From NCBI GenBank assembly GCA_000620205.1, contig JHVP01000003.1:434001-498000 (forward strand): DNA of 64,000 nucleotides, written 5' to 3'. Source of the stretch: Geodermatophilaceae bacterium URHA0031. Lineage in GTDB: Bacteria > Actinomycetota > Actinomycetes > Mycobacteriales > Geodermatophilaceae. The notes beneath the pieces are model-generated. The model saw only the letters and a program-made list of their open reading frames with translations, searched no databases and was not told the DNA's origin. Made by a program: the position numbers and the translations under genes. This document shows positions 40,446 to 47,664 of this stretch, one piece after another (the first letter of the stretch is position 1; each line of letters starts with the position of its first letter).

Positions 40446-42751
40446 CCGCGGTCGCCCCCGTCGAGCTGGACGCGCTCAGCGCCGCGCTGGACCTCGCGCG
40501 GGACCTGATCGACCACGGCGTCCCCGTCATCGTCTGCAGGCCCAACCCCAACTGGTCCCCGAGCGCGCCCAGAGAGGTCTCCGAGCTGATCTGGCCCAGC
40601 GGCTGGGCGACGACCACCGCCGAACAGTGCCGCGCCCAGCTGGTGACCTTCCGGGCCGGCGTCGACACGCTGGCCATGGTCAACGGCCACGGCGTCGACG
40701 CGGTCGACGTCGACCCCAAGGCCGGCGGCTCGGTGGAGAACCTGCCGCCCTTCCGGTTCTACGGCGTGCACACCACCCCGTCGGGCGGCAGGCACTACCT
40801 GGTCCCCTCCACCGGCATCGCCAAGATGACGCTGGCCACCGTCGCCGGGCACGTCGGCGACTACCTCGGCGGCACCGTGGAGGGCGCCAGCCGGGCGCTG
40901 GCGTACCTCCCGGGTAGCAGCCGGCCCAAGTACCCCGGCAAGACCTACGGCATTGAGCAGCGGGTCGACCTCGACCTGCTGCTCGACGAGGACCCCGACG
41001 ACGACCTGGTCGCCGCCCTCGAAGGCGCCGGCGGCCGGCGCACCGGTTCGCCGGCCAGGCCCGCTGTGACCGCCACCGAGGTCGCCGCCTTCCGCGACCT
41101 GCACGCCCAGACAGCGGCGTCCTCCCCGTTCACCCGGATGAGCTGCAGCTACGGGCGTGCGGCGGTCAAGGCGCTGTTGGCCGACATGGCCGCTGCGTTG
41201 CCCGGGGACCAGGCCCGTGGCCGGCACGCCACGGCCACCAAGGCGGTCACCAGGGTGGTCGAGCTGATGCGCGCCGGGTGCGCCACCACTGCCGACCTGG
41301 ACGCAATCAAGGCCAAGCTGATCGAGGTCAAGCCCGAGGGTGACGACTTCGCCGGCATGGTGGCGTGGGCGCTGGCCAACGCCGACGGGGTGAGCGGCTG
41401 CACCGAGCACGGGGCCGACCGGGGCGCCGCCGTCCCGGTCGTCACCCCGGGCGTTGCGCCGGTCGCCGTCCCGGTCGACGGCGAGATGTGGAACGCCCGG
41501 CCGGTGCTGCGGCACCTGCACGACTTCGCCCGTGCGCGCGGCGTCGCCCCGTTGGCCGTCCTCGGGGTGGCCCTCGCGCGGGTGGTCGCCGCCACCCCCG
41601 TCGGCTACCAGCTGCCGGCCCTGATCGGCGGCCCCGGCTCGCTCAACCTGTTCGTCGCCCTTGTCGGCCCCTCGGGGTCGGGGAAGGGCGCGGGGGACGC
41701 GGCGGCCGACGACGCCCTGGACCTGTCCGGCTGGCGCGACGGCATCGACGGCTCGACGGTGCTGCACACCCCCGACGTCGGCTCGGGTGAGGGCATCCTG
41801 CACCAGTACGCCAGGTGGCAGAGGAAGGACGGCCAGGAGGGAGTCGCCCAGGTCCGCGAGTCAGTGCGGTTCCGGGTCCCCGAGATCGACCAGGCCACGG
41901 CGGTCAACTCCCGGCAGGGGTCGACGCTGATGCCGACGTTGCGCAAGGCGTGGTCCGGCGAGGCCCTGAGCTTCGCCTACGCCGATCCCAGCAAGCGGCT
42001 GCACCTGCCCGCGCACAGCTACCGCCTGACCCTCACCGCCGGCGTGCAGCCCGGTCGGGCCGGCGCGCTCCTCGACGACGCCGACGGCGGCACCCCCCAG
42101 CGGTTCTTGTGGGTGCCCGTCACCGATCCGGACATGCCCCGGGAACGGCCGGTCGAGCCGACGTCTTGGCGCGTGGCGCTGCCGGGCCGTCCGGCGACCG
42201 GGCGCGAAGCGGTCGCCGTGTGCGCCGAGGCCCGCGACGCGATCACCGAGGCGCACTGGCGTCGCAGCCGGGGTGAGGGCGACGCGCTCGACGGGCACGC
42301 CCTCTACGCCCAGCTGAAGGTCGCCGCCGCGCTCGCCGTCCTCGACGCGCACCTCGGCGGCAACGGCGTGACCGCCGAGGACTGGCAGCTGGCCGGGCAG
42401 CTGATGGCCGTCTCCGACGCCACCCGCGCCGGCGTGCACGCCGAGCTGCGCCGCACGGCGGCCATGGTCAACGCTGCCCGGGGCGAGGCCGAGGCGCTTC
42501 GGGAAATCGCCAAGACCGACACCGTGGTGGCCGCCGGGGCGCAGAAGGCCAGCCGCGCCGTCCTGGCCGTCCTCACCAAGCTCCGGGCCGGCGAGTCGCT
42601 GACCGGCTCCGAGCTGCGCCGGCGCTTGCCCAGCCGGGTGCGTGCTTACCTCGACGACGCCTTGGCCGCCCTGGTGCTGGCCGCCTCGGTCGAGGTCGAG
42701 GAGATCGACCACCACGGTCAGTCCGGTCGGCGTTACCGGATTCGGTCGTGA
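40442..42751 (+). CDS. Primase-polymerase with P-loop ATPase (replication protein)
   Basis: The 769-residue protein combines an N-terminal Prim-Pol (AEP) domain with a helicase-like ATPase part. The primase active site shows AVDVDPKAGG (Asp89 and Asp91) and TPSGGRHYLV (His118), the standard pattern in element-encoded Prim-Pols. The middle has Walker A GPSGSGKGAG near residue 409 with a DUF3987-like domain after it (EIDQATAVNSRQGSTLM, VQPGRAGALLDDADGGTPQR FLW as Walker B/sensor region). The product should prime and help replicate the excised element. It is the largest gene of the element, starts at GTG 40442 with GGAGGG, and overlaps the previous stop. Confidence 0.85.
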   Translation: MTAVAPVELDALSAALDLARDLIDHGVPVIVCRPNPNWSPSAPREVSELIWPSGWATTTAEQCRAQLVTFRAGVDTLAMVNGHGVDAVDVDPKAGGSVENLPPFRFYGVHTTPSGGRHYLVPSTGIAKMTLATVAGHVGDYLGGTVEGASRALAYLPGSSRPKYPGKTYGIEQRVDLDLLLDEDPDDDLVAALEGAGGRRTGSPARPAVTATEVAAFRDLHAQTAASSPFTRMSCSYGRAAVKALLADMAAALPGDQARGRHATATKAVTRVVELMRAGCATTADLDAIKAKLIEVKPEGDDFAGMVAWALANADGVSGCTEHGADRGAAVPVVTPGVAPVAVPVDGEMWNARPVLRHLHDFARARGVAPLAVLGVALARVVAATPVGYQLPALIGGPGSLNLFVALVGPSGSGKGAGDAAADDALDLSGWRDGIDGSTVLHTPDVGSGEGILHQYARWQRKDGQEGVAQVRESVRFRVPEIDQATAVNSRQGSTLMPTLRKAWSGEALSFAYADPSKRLHLPAHSYRLTLTAGVQPGRAGALLDDADGGTPQRFLWVPVTDPDMPRERPVEPTSWRVALPGRPATGREAVAVCAEARDAITEAHWRRSRGEGDALDGHALYAQLKVAAALAVLDAHLGGNGVTAEDWQLAGQLMAVSDATRAGVHAELRRTAAMVNAARGEAEALREIAKTDTVVAAGAQKASRAVLAVLTKLRAGESLTGSELRRRLPSRVRAYLDDALAALVLAASVEVEEIDHHGQSGRRYRIRS

Positions 42752-42762
42752 CCGGGCCGACA

Positions 42763-42912
42763 CGGGTGGACGGGTGGACAGGTGTCCACCCGTCCCCCCG
42801 ACCCGACGCCTACGTGGGCAGGGAGAGATCTCTCTCCACCTGCGCTTTCTCCGGTGGCCCGAGGTCCGTTGTCGCGGCCACGGGTGGACCGCTGTCCACC
42901 TGTCCACCCGTG
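42763..42912. repeat. Palindrome cluster with six GTGGAC units, candidate replication origin
   Basis: Palindrome 1: GACGGGTGGACA (42769-42780) / TGTCCACCCGTC (42783-42794), perfect with a 2-nt centre. Palindrome 2: GAGAGATCTCTC (42823-42834). Palindrome 3: CACGGGTGGAC (42879-42889) / GTCCACCCGTG (42902-42912). The hexamer GTGGAC or its complement occurs six times in 150 bp. The region follows the primase stop by about 12 bp. An open frame from 42748 crosses it, but its low-complexity product is unlikely to be real. Confidence 0.55.
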
Positions 42913-42984
42913 TCACACCGTTCCGCTCATTGCCGGACAGACCCGTCGCCAACCACCGCCCCGACACCGAGAGGACCAAGCCTC

Positions 42985-43137
42985 GTGCCCAACACCGTGT
43001 GCCCGGACTGCCACCAGCCGACCGGGAAGCCGGGGCATGCCCGTGAGGGCCGCTGCATCAAGTGCCGGCCGCCCCGCCGGCACAGCCACCGCCGCCGTCC
43101 GCCCGCCGAGCCCCGGCTGAGCGCCAGCGCCACCTGA
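42985..43137 (+). CDS. Small zinc-ribbon protein of the element (50 aa)
   Basis: The frame from GTG 42985 follows GAGAGGACC at good distance, the same ribosome-site wording as the gene at 43573. The product has CPDCHQ and CIKCR, a two-knuckle C4 zinc ribbon, and a very basic tail. It is short and likely DNA-binding. A longer frame from 42748 exists but passes through the palindromes and looks non-coding. Confidence 0.6.
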   Translation: MPNTVCPDCHQPTGKPGHAREGRCIKCRPPRRHSHRRRPPAEPRLSASAT

Positions 43138-43259
43138 CCCGCCGGCCGGTGTCAAGCCCGCCCGGCTGCCGACCATGGCAGGCAGACCGGGAGGTAAGGC
43201 GGGGAGCCAGCGCCCTTTCGCGGCATCGATCCGACCTGCGCCGGCCGGCATCCCTACCC

Positions 43260-43284
43260 GGACACCCCCGGGGTGTCCCTTTTT
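43260..43284 (+). terminator. Rho-independent terminator with U tract
   Basis: GGACACCCC (43260-43268) and GGGGTGTCC (43270-43278) form a hairpin that is followed by C and TTTTT (43280-43284). A U tract is rare in this genome. It closes the replication part of the element and precedes the C12 tract. Confidence 0.8.
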
Positions 43285-43294
43285 CTCCCCGGCA

Positions 43295-43306
43295 CCCCCC
43301 CCCCCC
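43295..43306 (+). repeat. Homopolymeric C tract (12 bp)
   Basis: Twelve consecutive C lie 10 bp after the terminator T run and 20 bp before the ATG of the next gene. It falls outside any convincing ORF. Slippage here could change promoter or ribosome-site spacing of the 43326 gene. Confidence 0.85.
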
Positions 43307-43325
43307 GCGAGACAGGACGACCGAC

Positions 43326-43547
43326 ATGACCACCGACGCGCTCGACCCCGGCCCCCACGGCGACTACCCGTACTCCCCTCGGGACGCCGCCGGCCGGCCG
43401 CTCACCGCGGCCACCGACGCCAAGGCCGCCGGGGTCGGCACCTACCGGCCCACCGGCGAGCACGCCCAGAACGGCCGGCTGCTCGACCTGACCCCAACCG
43501 GGCCGGACGGCAAACCCATCGCACCGCCCACCCTGCCGGCTGTCTGA
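43326..43547 (+). CDS. Small hypothetical protein of the element (73 aa)
   Basis: Product begins MTTDALDPGPHGDYPYSPRD and is rich in Gly, Pro and Asp, with no secondary-structure signal I can read. The start follows CAGGACG with a spacing of about six. It is probably transcribed separately from the replication genes because a terminator precedes it. It shares the local style (short, Pro/Gly-rich) with the next gene. Function unknown. Confidence 0.5.
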   Translation: MTTDALDPGPHGDYPYSPRDAAGRPLTAATDAKAAGVGTYRPTGEHAQNGRLLDLTPTGPDGKPIAPPTLPAV

Positions 43548-43572
43548 CCCACTAATCGAGAGGACCAACGAC

Positions 43573-43812
43573 ATGAGCGACGACGACGGCCGCATCACCA
43601 ACTGGCCGGCCCACATGCCGGGCACCCGCAGCTCCTGGCTCAACGCCGGCCACGCCGCCGGCCAGACCGGCAACGGCGGCAGGACCCCGACCGCGGCCGA
43701 GCGCAACCAGGCCGAGGCCATCCGGGCCGCCATCAAGCGCGGCGACCCGGTCACCCCGGCCATGCGCATGTCCCTCGGCCTGAACGACTCCACCACCCAC
43801 CAGGAGGACTGA
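43573..43812 (+). CDS. Small hypothetical protein of the element (79 aa)
   Basis: ATG at 43573 follows GAGAGGACC at good spacing. Sequence blocks NWPAHMPGTRSSWLNAGHAA and AERNQAEAIRAAIKRGDPVTP suggest a short helical C-terminal half. No family recognised. It lies three bases before the next gene and is surely co-transcribed. Confidence 0.6.
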   Translation: MSDDDGRITNWPAHMPGTRSSWLNAGHAAGQTGNGGRTPTAAERNQAEAIRAAIKRGDPVTPAMRMSLGLNDSTTHQED

Positions 43813-43815
43813 CCC

Positions 43816-44313
43816 ATGCCCAAGACGAACACCACCACCGCAGACGACCTCGCCGCCGCCCGCCGGCAGCTCGCTGAGCACAACGCCGAGGGCGCCCGCC
43901 GGCGTGCCGAGGTGGAGGCCCTGGCCGCCCAGGAGGCTGCCGCCCGCGCCGAGCGGCTGGCCGCCTTCGATGCGTGGAGGGCCGAGAACATCCCCGAGCA
44001 GATGGAGTCGCTGAGGGCCGCAGAGGCTGAGGCCGTCGAGCAGTTCGACGCCGCCGTCCTGGCCACCCCGGTGATCGCCGCGTGGATCAAGATGCGCGCT
44101 GCCACCGGCGCCCGGTACCACCTCGACCAGCAGCTGGTCGGCATCGCCAACCTGCTGGGCCGGCCGCCGCACCAGGCCACCGAGGTCTGGCGCTACGCGT
44201 CACTGGCCGACGAGGTGCTGGCGGTCGCTGAGCGCGAGGCCAACGCCCAGGCCGGCGAGACCGCCGACGCCTACCACTCCGCCCGCGACGCCGCTGCCGA
44301 GGGCAGGTCGTGA
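43816..44313 (+). CDS. Coiled-coil hypothetical protein of the element (165 aa)
   Basis: A long Ala/Glu/Arg helix (AARRQLAEHNAEGARRRAEV and onward to residue 80) predicts a coiled coil, followed by VIAAWIKMRAATGARYHLDQ and a second helix. No enzymatic motif. GGAGG seven nt before the ATG. The C-terminus overlaps the next start by four bases. The function is unknown; a structural or DNA-scaffold role is possible. Confidence 0.65.
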   Translation: MPKTNTTTADDLAAARRQLAEHNAEGARRRAEVEALAAQEAAARAERLAAFDAWRAENIPEQMESLRAAEAEAVEQFDAAVLATPVIAAWIKMRAATGARYHLDQQLVGIANLLGRPPHQATEVWRYASLADEVLAVAEREANAQAGETADAYHSARDAAAEGRS

Positions 44314-44552
44314 CCACGACCTCCCACCGGGTCGAGGTCAGCACCACCACCGCCCCCACCGGGGAGCGCCTGCAGGTGACCCGCAACCTCGACACCGCCG
44401 AGCAGACCACCATCGACATGTCGACCGGCCGGCCATGGACGCCGCCGAGCCGGCGCAAGCCCGTCGACAACGGTGTTGCCGACGGCCCCAAGATCGACCG
44501 CCGGTTCACCACCGGGGACGGCTGGGTGGCCCGGTCGCCGGTGACCTGGTAG
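44310..44552 (+). CDS. Small hypothetical protein of the element (80 aa)
   Basis: It starts at a GTG at 44310 overlapping the previous stop. The product, with SHRVEVSTTTAPTGERLQVT and KIDRRFTTGDGWVARSPVTW, is mostly beta-prone and ends with an aromatic motif. No family recognised. It is the last gene of the forward run. Confidence 0.55.
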   Translation: MTTTSHRVEVSTTTAPTGERLQVTRNLDTAEQTTIDMSTGRPWTPPSRRKPVDNGVADGPKIDRRFTTGDGWVARSPVTW

Positions 44553-44626
44553 ATCGTCGTACTCGCCGTCTGCTGCCCGGTGCCGTCATCGTCGCCGGGC
44601 AGCGGACGGCGTCGCCGGCCACCACG

Positions 44627-44761
44627 TCACCACCCCTGCGTCGCCGAGACGACCAGGTCGACCAACCGGACCAGCGTCGCGGTGCGCGGGTCGGCCAGCG
44701 CACGGGACGTCGCGGCCAGCGCGCGCTTGATGGACATGCGGATCTTGACGTGTGTTGGCAT
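44627..44761 (-). CDS. Short ORF on the minus strand (44 aa)
   Basis: The frame from ATG 44761 codes for MPTHVKIRMSIKRALAATSR and then ALADPRTATLVRLVDLVVSA before TQGW and a TGA. The pattern of charged and hydrophobic residues is that of two amphipathic helices. No ribosome site is visible, an internal ATG at 44737 is an alternative, and other frames here look random. It may be a real small protein of the element. Confidence 0.3.
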   Translation of the reverse strand: MPTHVKIRMSIKRALAATSRALADPRTATLVRLVDLVVSATQGW

Positions 44762-45191
44762 ACCCAGGATGTCTGCGAGCCGGCGCCGCGCTGCTCACCG
44801 ACCCGACGATCCGCTGCCGCGCACCCCGGGGGGTCACCCCTCCCCCACCCCCTCGCCCCGACCGTTCGTGAGGTGAGAGATCGGCGCACCAGGTTCAGAA
44901 GCTTGAGCCGTCAACTACCGAGCGGCCCACTGAGGGACACGCGCCGTCGTGGAGGCCGGGTCGCCGTGGCGTGCCAGCAAGCTGGTGTCGCGCCCGGGCT
45001 GCGGCATTTCCCAGCACGCCTTGGCGGGCGTGGGGCGGCCCCGCCGTCCCGTGGGTTTGGAGCGGCGGGGCCTGACCGTCACGGCTTCCCGGGAAGCTGC
45101 GGCGGCGCTTCGAGGGGCTCACGAAGCCCTCGGGTCGGCGGCGTCCACGTCAGCGCTTCACGCACCAGTGGCTGCCGTCATCCCCGCACGG
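44762..45191. other. Palindrome-rich non-coding region in the element
   Basis: 430 bp without a convincing ORF. It contains the 9-bp dyad at 45037-45072, the 14-bp palindrome GCTTCCCGGGAAGC (45084-45097) and further imperfect repeats up to 45140. It separates the forward small-gene run from the reverse ANTAR gene and could hold binding sites or terminators. Confidence 0.45.
45037..45072 (-). terminator. Candidate terminator downstream of the ANTAR gene
   Basis: GGCCCCGCC (45037-45045) and GGCGGGGCC (45064-45072) form a 9-bp stem with an 18-nt loop, about 120 nt beyond the ANTAR stop. The distance is long for a terminator. Confidence 0.35.
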
Positions 45192-45920
45192 TCACCGCGG
45201 CGGGAGTTCGCCGGTGGCCACCAGGTGGTCGGCGATGTCCCGGAGCTTCCGGTTGGCGTGCATCGAGGCCTGCGCCAGCGCCTGGAACGCCTGATCGGCG
45301 GTCAGCTTGTGCCGTTCCATGAGGATGCCCTTCGCCTGGTCGATGACCGCCCGGGACTCCAGCGCGGTCTGCAGGTTGTCGGCCATGTCACGGGCGCTCT
45401 GGTAGGCGTACAGGTTCCCGGCGGCGACCGCGGCGTAGGGCGCGAACCGGGTGGCGATCGACCGGCTGACATCGTCGAAGGCGTGCGGCCGGCGGGCGTA
45501 GATGTTCAGCGCGCCGGTGACCTGTTCCTTCTCGTCGATGGACAGCGGGACGGACAGGGAGCTCAGGTTGCCGTGCTCGACGGCGCGCGGGGCGTAGTCG
45601 GGCCACCGGTCGTCGCTGCGGGTGTCGGGGATCTCGGTGAGCTCGCCGGTGCGGGCGGCGTGCAGGCACGGTCCGTGGCCCTCGTCGTACTGCGTCTCAT
45701 CCAGATCGGTGGCCAGCCGACCGGTGGAGGCGATGGTGCTCGGCCGGTCCCTGACCAGCAGGGACACCGAGGTCTCTGGGTTGCCGGGCATCACCGTCTT
45801 GGCCAGGTCGGCCACGGTCTGCAGCAGGCTGTCCATCGACAGCTCACGCAGCGACATCCGGCCCAGGCGCTCCAGCGCCTCGGTGGGATCTGCGGGTTGC
45901 GGATGCTGACTGTCGGCCAC
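45192..45920 (-). CDS. GAF and ANTAR domain protein (RNA-binding antiterminator type)
   Basis: A 242-residue regulator: an N-terminal GAF domain (about 25-170, with YDEGHGPCLHAARTGELTE and GNLSSLSVPL) and a C-terminal ANTAR domain (about 178-235) with the full signature ESRAVIDQAKGILMERHKLT and NRKLRDIADHLV. ANTAR domains bind paired RNA hairpins and stop termination. GAF input could be a small ligand or redox signal. GTG at 45920 has GGAGG eight nt before. It is encoded inside the mobile element and is one of its largest cargo genes. Such proteins are common in Geodermatophilaceae chromosomes, so it may be passenger DNA taken from a host. Confidence 0.85.
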   Translation of the reverse strand: MADSQHPQPADPTEALERLGRMSLRELSMDSLLQTVADLAKTVMPGNPETSVSLLVRDRPSTIASTGRLATDLDETQYDEGHGPCLHAARTGELTEIPDTRSDDRWPDYAPRAVEHGNLSSLSVPLSIDEKEQVTGALNIYARRPHAFDDVSRSIATRFAPYAAVAAGNLYAYQSARDMADNLQTALESRAVIDQAKGILMERHKLTADQAFQALAQASMHANRKLRDIADHLVATGELPPR

Positions 45921-46211
45921 GGCGGGCCCTCCGGTGTGAAGAAACCGGGGCAGGCGACCTCGGTCACGGCCCCAGGGGGGTCCGCGTCGGTACGCCGCTG
46001 TGTGACGTCCATCGACGCCTAATAAATCGGGGCGTCGAAAAGGACGGTACGCGCGTTCTTGCAGGTCAGGCGCTGAACGTGTCAGCCGCTGCCGCGATCA
46101 CCGCGGCGAGTGGAGATGCCGCGTAACGTCCCTGGCAGCCGAGGACGTTCAGCAACGAGCGTCGAAGGTCAGGCCTCACCGGTACAGCGCGCGAATGCTG
46201 GTGGGGCCGCC

Positions 46212-46493
46212 CTACGCCCGCCGGGAGTCGCCGCGACTCCTCCGTTCGTCGCGGTCGTACTGCGACTCGTAGAACCGCTCGCGGTTCTCCTCGGTGGGCC
46301 AGCCGTGCGCGCGCCCGTACTTCTGCACGGTGTTCGCCGACAGGCCCAGGTCGGCGACCTCCCGCACCGAGGCGCCGTTCTTCAGCGCCTGAGCCACGGC
46401 CTTCTCCAGCTTGTCCTGCGCCTTCCGGACGCCGTCCACCGCGGCGCGGATCCGCGCGGCATCGACGTCGGTGACCGGACGCGAATCGGGCAC
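46212..46493 (-). CDS. Small helix-turn-helix-like protein (93 aa)
   Basis: The product has a long basic helix (RIRAAVDGVRKAQDKLEKAV) and a putative helix-turn-helix, GASVREVADLGLSANTVQKY then GRAHGWPTEENRERF. GTG at 46493 follows a leaderless promoter with no spaced ribosome site. A DNA-binding role in control of the element is likely but unproven. A 9-bp hairpin terminator for its upstream neighbour lies at 46646-46667. Confidence 0.65.
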   Translation of the reverse strand: MPDSRPVTDVDAARIRAAVDGVRKAQDKLEKAVAQALKNGASVREVADLGLSANTVQKYGRAHGWPTEENRERFYESQYDRDERRSRGDSRRA

Positions 46494-46499
46494 CTCCGT

Positions 46500-46529
46500 A
46501 GGCTAAAACAGCACCGGCCTGCGTGTCAT
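46500..46529 (-). promoter_or_regulatory. Leaderless promoter of the small HTH gene
   Basis: On the minus strand ATGACA (46529-46524), an 18-nt spacer and TAGCCT (46505-46500) lead to a GTG start six nt later (46493). Five of six bases match the -35 consensus. Confidence 0.65.
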
Positions 46530-46645
46530 GGGCTGACACGATCAGAAAGCCGCTGAACCGGTGACTTCATGCACGGCCGGGCCTGGGCAACAACTTCACC
46601 CACCCATCGACTAGCGGCCCGGTGATGCGGTGTGCACGCCGCGTG

Positions 46646-46667
46646 GCGCTGCTCCTCTGAGCAGCGC
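46646..46667 (-). terminator. Terminator downstream of the 46706 gene
   Basis: GCGCTGCTC (46646-46654) and GAGCAGCGC (46659-46667) form a perfect 9-bp stem with a 4-nt loop, 38 bp after the stop at 46706. Confidence 0.6.
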
Positions 46668-46705
46668 TCCCACCGTCCGCCCGGCGGATCACCTTGCGCG
46701 GCGCG

Positions 46706-46897
46706 TCACCGCAGCTGCGCAGCGCTCTGACCCGGCTGCACCTGGATCCGCACCTTCTCTACGACGACGCGCCTCCGACCACGAACGAGACGCTGACACC
46801 AGCGCACCCAGGCCGTCTGGCTGCCGGGGACCCACTGGCCGTCGTGCCAGACCTCGACGGCGCGGGGTGGGTCGATCCGGCGTTCGTGGTTAACCAT
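46706..46897 (-). CDS. Small hypothetical protein with WxxGxW pattern (63 aa)
   Basis: The frame from ATG 46897 gives MVNHERRIDPPRAVEVWHDG then QWVPGSQTAWVRWCQRLVR and a basic tail. Short actinomycete proteins with a VEVWHDGQWVPG-like opening are common and of unknown function. The start overlaps the end of the upstream gene by 8 bp, so they are translationally coupled. Confidence 0.55.
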   Translation of the reverse strand: MVNHERRIDPPRAVEVWHDGQWVPGSQTAWVRWCQRLVRGRRRVVVEKVRIQVQPGQSAAQLR

Positions 46898-47237
46898 GGC
46901 CGGCCACCGGTTCCACCGCCTGGCCGATGGCTGCCCGGTAGGCGTCCACAGCCGCGTGTGCGGTGCTGTGGACGGACAGGACACCGCCGTCCGGGTCGGC
47001 GGTGCTGGTGACCACCCACTCGGCTGCGCGGCGCAGCTGCAGGGCGTCGTCGCCCAGGGCCTCGACGGCCAACTGCCGAAGCTCCACGCGCAGACCGTCG
47101 GCCTCGATGGCCACGCTGAACTCGTAGCCCAGGGCGAACCCGTGCGGGTAGTACCGGACGCGGTACCGGCCCAGATACTCGAGGACCTCAACGGGGTCAC
47201 CGACACGGACAGCGGCTGACGCCCAGGCTGCTGGCAT
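46890..47237 (-). CDS. Hypothetical protein of the element (115 aa)
   Basis: The frame from ATG 47237 has DPVEVLEYLGRYRVRYYPHG and FALGYEFSVAIEADGLRVELR, then QLRRAAEWVVTSTADPDGGV and a final amphipathic helix. It looks like a compact single domain; no family recognised. It is divergent from the HTH gene near attR and overlaps the next gene downstream. Confidence 0.55.
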   Translation of the reverse strand: MPAAWASAAVRVGDPVEVLEYLGRYRVRYYPHGFALGYEFSVAIEADGLRVELRQLAVEALGDDALQLRRAAEWVVTSTADPDGGVLSVHSTAHAAVDAYRAAIGQAVEPVAGHG

Positions 47238-47319
47238 GAGGTCAGCCTGGCACCAGCCGGCGACAGTGTCGGCCGGCAGCGGCCAGCCTGTGGACGGCCG
47301 GGCTGCGACCATTACCGTC

Positions 47320-47517
47320 GTGCTGCCGACCCCCGCCCAGGTTTTCCTCGATGCCGGCGACGCCGCTACGTACTGCGGGGTCAGGTCGGCCACGCTGCGA
47401 GTGTGGCGCCACCGGTACCGGATGACGCCGCACCAGGACCGGGACGGCATGAACCTCTACGACCTGGCCGAGTTGGCCGCCGTGCTGGCCCGGCGGGCCG
47501 GCGACGGCGCGGCATGA
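47320..47517 (+). CDS. MerR/excisionase-type helix-turn-helix protein near attR
   Basis: The product from GTG 47320 is 65 residues: QVFLDAGDAATYCGVRSATLR, VWRHRYRMTPHQDRDGMNLY and DLAELAAVLARRAG. The order helix-turn-helix then wing (RDGMNLYDLAEL) is the pattern of excisionase/MerR-type small regulators. A longer in-frame start at ATG 47236 is possible. The gene lies 101 bp from attR and could be the recombination directionality factor, but the usual place is next to int. An inverted repeat TGACCTG/CAGGTCA (47574-47595) lies between it and attR. Confidence 0.6.
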   Translation: MLPTPAQVFLDAGDAATYCGVRSATLRVWRHRYRMTPHQDRDGMNLYDLAELAAVLARRAGDGAA

Positions 47518-47618
47518 GCGGGTCGATCAGGGCCGATGTATGACCAAGGGACTCGACCCCTCACGGTCGCTGTTGACCTGGACATCTGCAGGTCAGCACA
47601 GCGCTTAGATCGTGAGTG

Positions 47619-47664
47619 CTCATAATCCCTGGGTCGTGGGTTCGAGCCCCACCCGCCCCACCAC
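47619..47664 (+). repeat. attR, 46-bp direct repeat of the tRNA 3' end
   Basis: Exact copy of 38212-38257, from the anticodon loop to one base past CCA, without the tRNA 5' part. It marks the right end of the element. Confidence 0.93.

Larger units (their letters stand above)
38212..47664. mobile_element. tRNA-integrated element with integrase and primase-polymerase (9.45 kb)
   Basis: Borders are the 46-bp exact direct repeats 38212-38257 (attL, within the CAT tRNA) and 47619-47664 (attR). Inside: tyrosine recombinase adjacent to attL; three small genes overlapping into a primase-polymerase/ATPase; a palindromic region that may be the origin; five more small genes; a GAF-ANTAR regulator; small HTH-like and hypothetical proteins; and an HTH protein near attR, which could be the excisionase. 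The layout resembles actinomycete integrative elements (AICE), but I see no FtsK/TraB translocase, relaxase, capsid, portal or terminase, so transfer would need help, or it is a satellite. Confidence 0.88.

Noticed and set aside
42748-43137. Frame from GTG 42748 overlapping the Prim-Pol stop (129 aa)
   Set aside because: It passes through the palindromes and its first 79 residues look random; the internal GTG at 42985 with a good ribosome site is preferred.
43175-43555. Plus-strand frame of 126 codons
   Set aside because: It crosses the terminator and C12 tract and is an out-of-frame shadow of the 43326 gene.
44506-44889. Minus-strand frame of 127 codons
   Set aside because: Ser/Arg/Trp-rich product typical of a shadow frame; the shorter 44627-44761 frame in another register is more protein-like.
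38180-47664. Prophage or phage remnant interpretation of the island
   Set aside because: No capsid, tail, portal, terminase or lysis gene can be read; integrase plus Prim-Pol fit an integrative plasmid-like element better.
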